Shown piece after piece: positions 36,717 through 40,153 of a stretch of DNA of 40,153 nucleotides (position 1 is the first letter of the stretch; the number at the start of each line of letters is the position of its first letter). The stretch is from NCBI GenBank assembly GCA_938035945.1, contig CALHOU010000008.1:1-40153 (forward strand). Reading direction: 5' to 3'. Under the pieces are notes generated by a model that saw only the letters and a program-made list of their open reading frames with translations, searched no databases and was not told the DNA's origin. Origin of the DNA: an uncultured Granulosicoccaceae bacterium. GTDB lineage: Bacteria > Pseudomonadota > Gammaproteobacteria > Granulosicoccales > Granulosicoccaceae. Made by a program: the position numbers and the translations under genes.

Positions 36717-37719
36717 GTTTTAGCTTACGATACGCCCCAGGCGACATACCCGCCTCCTGCTTGAAGGCTGCGTAAAAGCTCGATTGGGACGTAAACCCAA
36801 CTGACAGGCCCACCGACAATACCGAAGCTGAGGGCTCAGCCAGCAGCATGGCCTTTGCGTCCTCAACCCGATGCCGGCGAATAAACTGCGAAACCCCATG
36901 CCCATACTGCGTATTGATAAGCTCCGAAATTTGATGATTACTCAGCCCACTGTGTTCCGACAACATGGCCAGGTTCAGCCCCTCGTTGCGCGAGAGCTTA
37001 TCGTCGTTTAGCAGTGTTTCTAATTTCTCAAGCTCAGTTTTCTCATCCACATTAACCAAAGTGGATTTAGCGTATTTTGTCTGGATGGTTTCATCTAAAT
37101 TTAAAGCAATATCAGGAAACAGCAGTAACGTTAGCAACAACATCACAAAGCTGAGCCCGATCATAGTGCTGTAGCTGACAATAAACAGATGCTCACTCAC
37201 CGCAGGCATCAGTGCCACCACAACAGACAAAACCAAAGCACCTACAGCCAAGAATACCAGGCAAAAAATTTCAAACCCAAACCGATTGCGCTCGGACTTC
37301 AAAGCCGATACGCGATAAACACAATACATCGCATAGGCCGAACCCAACGCAAAGCCCAAGGCGAAGCCAATCGTGTTGTCAAACAGTGCGTTTAGAATAA
37401 TCGGTACAAAGCAAGGCAAAATCACAACCCACCACTTCGCGCGCACACCAATGTACTCAACAAAAAACAACAGGAATAAAGGTGGCTTAAGCAATATTAA
37501 TGTGGAGTACAGCTTTGATTCGACCAGCGGTTCGCGGTTTAAAAAATACTGCAAATGCCAAGCTTGGCTAATCGCAAATAACAACAACAGCACAGCCGCC
37601 GCCGCGATGGACTGCCATGATTTATCGAGCTGTCGGTATAAGGGTACGTAGACCGCGATTAGAATGAACGCGGCAAATATAGAGAACCCGGTTAATGCTA
37701 TGGCGGTTACGTTAAGCAT
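36706..37719 (-). CDS. Membrane-embedded AraC-family transcriptional regulator (7TM + HTH)
   Basis: One-component regulator combining a membrane sensor with an AraC DNA-binding domain. Seven hydrophobic segments (about 5-25, 37-56, 70-88, 94-110, 114-136, 148-170, 178-202) are followed by a linker (203-235) and a two-HTH AraC domain (about 236-334) with LSEHSGLSNHQISELINTQYG and the signature VGLSVGFTSQSSFYAAFKQEAGMSPGAYRK. There is no separate ligand-binding cupin domain, so the signal is likely felt in or through the membrane. 337 aa. It begins 22 bases after rnpB, and precedes the desaturase gene, which makes lipid or membrane state a reasonable guess for its signal. No target is proven. 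Confidence 0.88.
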   Translation of the reverse strand: MLNVTAIALTGFSIFAAFILIAVYVPLYRQLDKSWQSIAAAAVLLLLFAISQAWHLQYFLNREPLVESKLYSTLILLKPPLFLLFFVEYIGVRAKWWVVILPCFVPIILNALFDNTIGFALGFALGSAYAMYCVYRVSALKSERNRFGFEIFCLVFLAVGALVLSVVVALMPAVSEHLFIVSYSTMIGLSFVMLLLTLLLFPDIALNLDETIQTKYAKSTLVNVDEKTELEKLETLLNDDKLSRNEGLNLAMLSEHSGLSNHQISELINTQYGHGVSQFIRRHRVEDAKAMLLAEPSASVLSVGLSVGFTSQSSFYAAFKQEAGMSPGAYRKLKLPE

Positions 37720-37741
37720 GAATCTTTAACACAGTAAAAAA

Positions 37742-38107
<366 letters not shown>

Positions 38108-38130
38108 GCCGCTATGGTACACCGTAGAAC

Positions 38131-38991
38131 CTATGTCGCATCATCTTTATTCAGCGCAACACCTATGTCGTAAGCGACTTTGCGTGATGTGCCAGTTAAT
38201 TCACTCGCCACCTTCGCCGCCGTTTTCACCGGCATGTGATTAAGCAAAGTCTTAAGCATGGCCTTCAACTCAACTTCACCCACACTTATATTCGCTTTAT
38301 CCGCCACACCAGCCACAATCAAAACAAACTCCCCTTTCTGTTGTTGCGCATCGGCTTCTAGGGTTTCCAGCGCCTCGCTTGCCGTGGCACGAATAACGGT
38401 TTCAAACCGTTTAGTGAGTTCCCGCGCCACACAAATCTCGCGCCCTGCACCAAACACATCAACAATGTCACTCAAAGACGCCAAGATGCGATGCGGCGAC
38501 TCATATAACACCAAGCTGCAACTTTGCTCGGCAAACTCACTTAACCATGTCTTGCGCGCCTGCGATTTTGCCGGTGGAAAACCTGCGTACAAAAATCGAT
38601 CAGTTGCAATACCGCCAACACTCAAAGCAGCAATCAAAGCACTGGCGCCAGGAATGGGTGACACCGCAATGTCAGCATCCTGACACGCCCGCACTATACG
38701 ATACCCCGGGTCGCTGATTAAGGGTGTGCCAGCGTCACTGATGATCGCCACCGACCCTTCGGTTTGTAATTGCTCCACTATGGCATCGGCCCGCCCCGCT
38801 TCATTGTGCTCATGCAGTGAGCGTACTGGGGTGTCGATGCCGTGATATTGCAGTAGCGGACGACTATGACGGGTGTCTTCGGCGTAAATACAATGACACT
38901 CCTTGAGCGTTTTTATCGCTCTTCCTGACAAATCGTCACGGTTACCAATTGGCGTCGCCACCACGTACAGAGTATGCTTTAGGGTTGTCAC
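38131..38991 (-). CDS. rsmI: 16S rRNA (cytidine(1402)-2'-O)-methyltransferase RsmI
   Basis: Tetrapyrrole-methylase-fold enzyme that 2'-O-methylates C1402 of 16S rRNA, the nucleotide also modified by RsmH. Motifs: VVATPIGNRDDLSGRA (10-25; the residue after GN is usually leucine), YAEDTRHSRPLL, ISDAGTPLISDPG, and PIPGASALIAALSVGG. 286 aa is the family length. The start is GTG at 38991, as no ATG fits. It is divergent from lpoA with 25 bases between the start codons, the same arrangement as yraL/yraM in E. coli. Confidence 0.96.
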   Translation of the reverse strand: MTTLKHTLYVVATPIGNRDDLSGRAIKTLKECHCIYAEDTRHSRPLLQYHGIDTPVRSLHEHNEAGRADAIVEQLQTEGSVAIISDAGTPLISDPGYRIVRACQDADIAVSPIPGASALIAALSVGGIATDRFLYAGFPPAKSQARKTWLSEFAEQSCSLVLYESPHRILASLSDIVDVFGAGREICVARELTKRFETVIRATASEALETLEADAQQQKGEFVLIVAGVADKANISVGEVELKAMLKTLLNHMPVKTAAKVASELTGTSRKVAYDIGVALNKDDAT

Positions 38992-39016
38992 ATTCAGCTA
39001 TTCGATAGAAACTCGT

Positions 39017-40153
39017 ATGCTCAATAAATATCACTTTTCAGCGATTCTATTATCGTTGTCACTACTGACCGGTTGCGTTACCGCGCCCAAGGCGCCGACC
39101 AACCCGTTTAACGGCAGAGTAACAGAGAGCAAAGCTCTGCGGCTGCTCAATCAGGGTAAACCGGAACAGGCTGCCGACTATTATTCCAATCGCGCCAAAC
39201 GCGCCGCAACAGCCGAGGCCCGACAGGGTTACCAGCTGATCGCTGCCGAAATCTTGTTCGACCGCGCCATGTTAGAACCTGGCAATGAAAAGCTTGCCGA
39301 CTTGCCAGAACTGATGGCCACCCCTGATTTTCAACACCGGCGCGACATTGTGTTGGCAAAAAGCCTGATGTTCAGCGACCAACCAGAAGCCGCGGTGGCC
39401 GCACTGCCGGACCCCACCATAATGGCGTCAGCATTAGATCGTGCCCGTGTCTATGAAACCCGTGCGCAATCGTTTAGTCGATTGGACGACCCGGACAACG
39501 AACTGATTGCCAGAATCGAACTTGAAAATGAACTGTCGGACGTGGGGATTATTGATAAGAACCACCAACAAATCTGGACCATGTTAACCAACCAACCAGT
39601 GTCCCGTTTACGCACGTTAACCACAAACGTGCGCGGCGATACCTACCAAGGTTGGATTGCATTGGCCATGGTAAATGCAGATGCAGCGAACAACCCACGA
39701 CTGCGCGGTGAAAAGCTAGACCAGTGGCGCTCGTTATTCACGCTACACCCAGCCAACGAACGTTTTGTACCTTTAATTTATTCAGGTGAAAACACAGGCG
39801 GAGAATTCGCAGCACTCTCTGACGGCACGATTAATAACATCGCCGTGTTATTGCCATTGTCTGCAAATCGTATGGGCACAGTCTCCGGCGCCATACGCGA
39901 CGGCATAGTCGCAGCGCACAACTTTTCAGCCGACCAACTTAATCCCCCATCGCTTCGTTTTTATGATGTAGGTGAAAACCCAGGTTATGTGCGCGCCGCA
40001 TACGAAAATGCCATCGCCGATGGTGCAGATGCCGTAATCGGACCACTGCGAAAACAAGCCGTATCAGCCATCGTTACCTTACGCGATGCCAACATACCTA
40101 CCGTGACGTTAAATACGGTTGATGCGTCACTCACTTACGGCGGTGGTTCATCA
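39017..40153 (+). CDS. lpoA: Penicillin-binding protein activator LpoA (LppC family), 3' end cut by window
   Basis: Outer-membrane lipoprotein that stimulates a class A PBP from the outside. The first 379 codons are present and the frame is open to the end. A lipoprotein signal (LSLSLLTGC, lipobox cysteine at residue 20) leads into a helical TPR-like N-domain (about 35-240; many Ala/Leu/Glu repeats such as LLNQGKPEQAADYYSNRAKRA). A periplasmic-binding-protein-like C-domain follows from about 270 (NNIAVLLPLSANRMGTVSGAIRDGI, GPLRKQAVSAI). The ATG at 39017 gives a proper signal peptide; the ribosome site (GATAG) is weak. Divergent from rsmI. Confidence 0.92.
   Translation, partial: MLNKYHFSAILLSLSLLTGCVTAPKAPTNPFNGRVTESKALRLLNQGKPEQAADYYSNRAKRAATAEARQGYQLIAAEILFDRAMLEPGNEKLADLPELMATPDFQHRRDIVLAKSLMFSDQPEAAVAALPDPTIMASALDRARVYETRAQSFSRLDDPDNELIARIELENELSDVGIIDKNHQQIWTMLTNQPVSRLRTLTTNVRGDTYQGWIALAMVNADAANNPRLRGEKLDQWRSLFTLHPANERFVPLIYSGENTGGEFAALSDGTINNIAVLLPLSANRMGTVSGAIRDGIVAAHNFSADQLNPPSLRFYDVGENPGYVRAAYENAIADGADAVIGPLRKQAVSAIVTLRDANIPTVTLNTVDASLTYGGGSS

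Overview
The window is a piece of a Gram-negative gammaproteobacterial chromosome. The evidence is a complete division and cell wall (dcw) cluster with a meso-diaminopimelate-type MurE, lpxC for lipid A, a type IV pilus prepilin peptidase beside coaE, a bacterial class A RNase P RNA, and the rsmI/lpoA divergent pair. From what I know of Pseudomonas, the order dcw – rnpB – rsmI – lpoA resembles that genus. The TRAP transporter and the moderate GC content would suit a marine heterotroph, but I cannot name a genus.

Layout. (1) 1–2.2 kb: pilD and coaE on the + strand, convergent with a minus-strand run secA-argJ-mutT-orf87. (2) 6.4–7.8 kb: an M23 peptidase and a DciA-like DUF721 protein whose start codons overlap head to head. 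(3) 7.8–13.05 kb: an accessory block with an FAD/NAD(P)-binding protein (+) and a minus-strand TRAP operon, dctP-dctQ-dctM followed by a DapA-superfamily lyase. It lies between dciA and lpxC. (4) 13.3–31.3 kb: the dcw cluster, all minus strand, transcribed mraZ, rsmH, ftsL, ftsI, murE, murF, mraY, murD, ftsW, murG, murC, ddl, ftsQ, ftsA, ftsZ, then lpxC. From mraZ to ftsA nearly every junction overlaps by 1, 4 or 8 bases. A strong sigma70-like promoter with 10-bp-spaced GTGGN boxes (a probable MraZ operator) drives it. (5) 31.5–37.7 kb: a second accessory block with a class III transaminase, a seven-bladed FG-GAP beta-propeller surface protein, a small secreted unknown, a membrane fatty acid desaturase and a membrane-embedded AraC-type regulator. 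(6) 37.7–40.15 kb: rnpB, rsmI, and lpoA (cut by the window end).

How the genes work together. MurC-F, Ddl, MraY and MurG build lipid II. FtsW and FtsI polymerise and cross-link it at the septum organised by FtsZ, FtsA, FtsQ and FtsL. LpoA would activate a bifunctional PBP, the M23 protein probably trims peptidoglycan, and LpxC commits to lipid A. The TRAP/lyase operon looks like uptake plus first catabolic step for an unidentified acidic (keto acid or sugar acid) substrate.

The core is well-known biology. The points most worth a second look are a terminator-like perfect hairpin inside the first codons of dctQ, the 7TM-AraC/desaturase pair with an inverted repeat at the desaturase leader, the MraZ-box promoter, the overlapping divergent ATGs of the M23 and dciA genes, and a hairpin that hides the transaminase ribosome binding site across the preceding stop codon. 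I saw no CRISPR array, insertion sequence, prophage or tRNA. All family calls are from reading motifs; no database search was possible.
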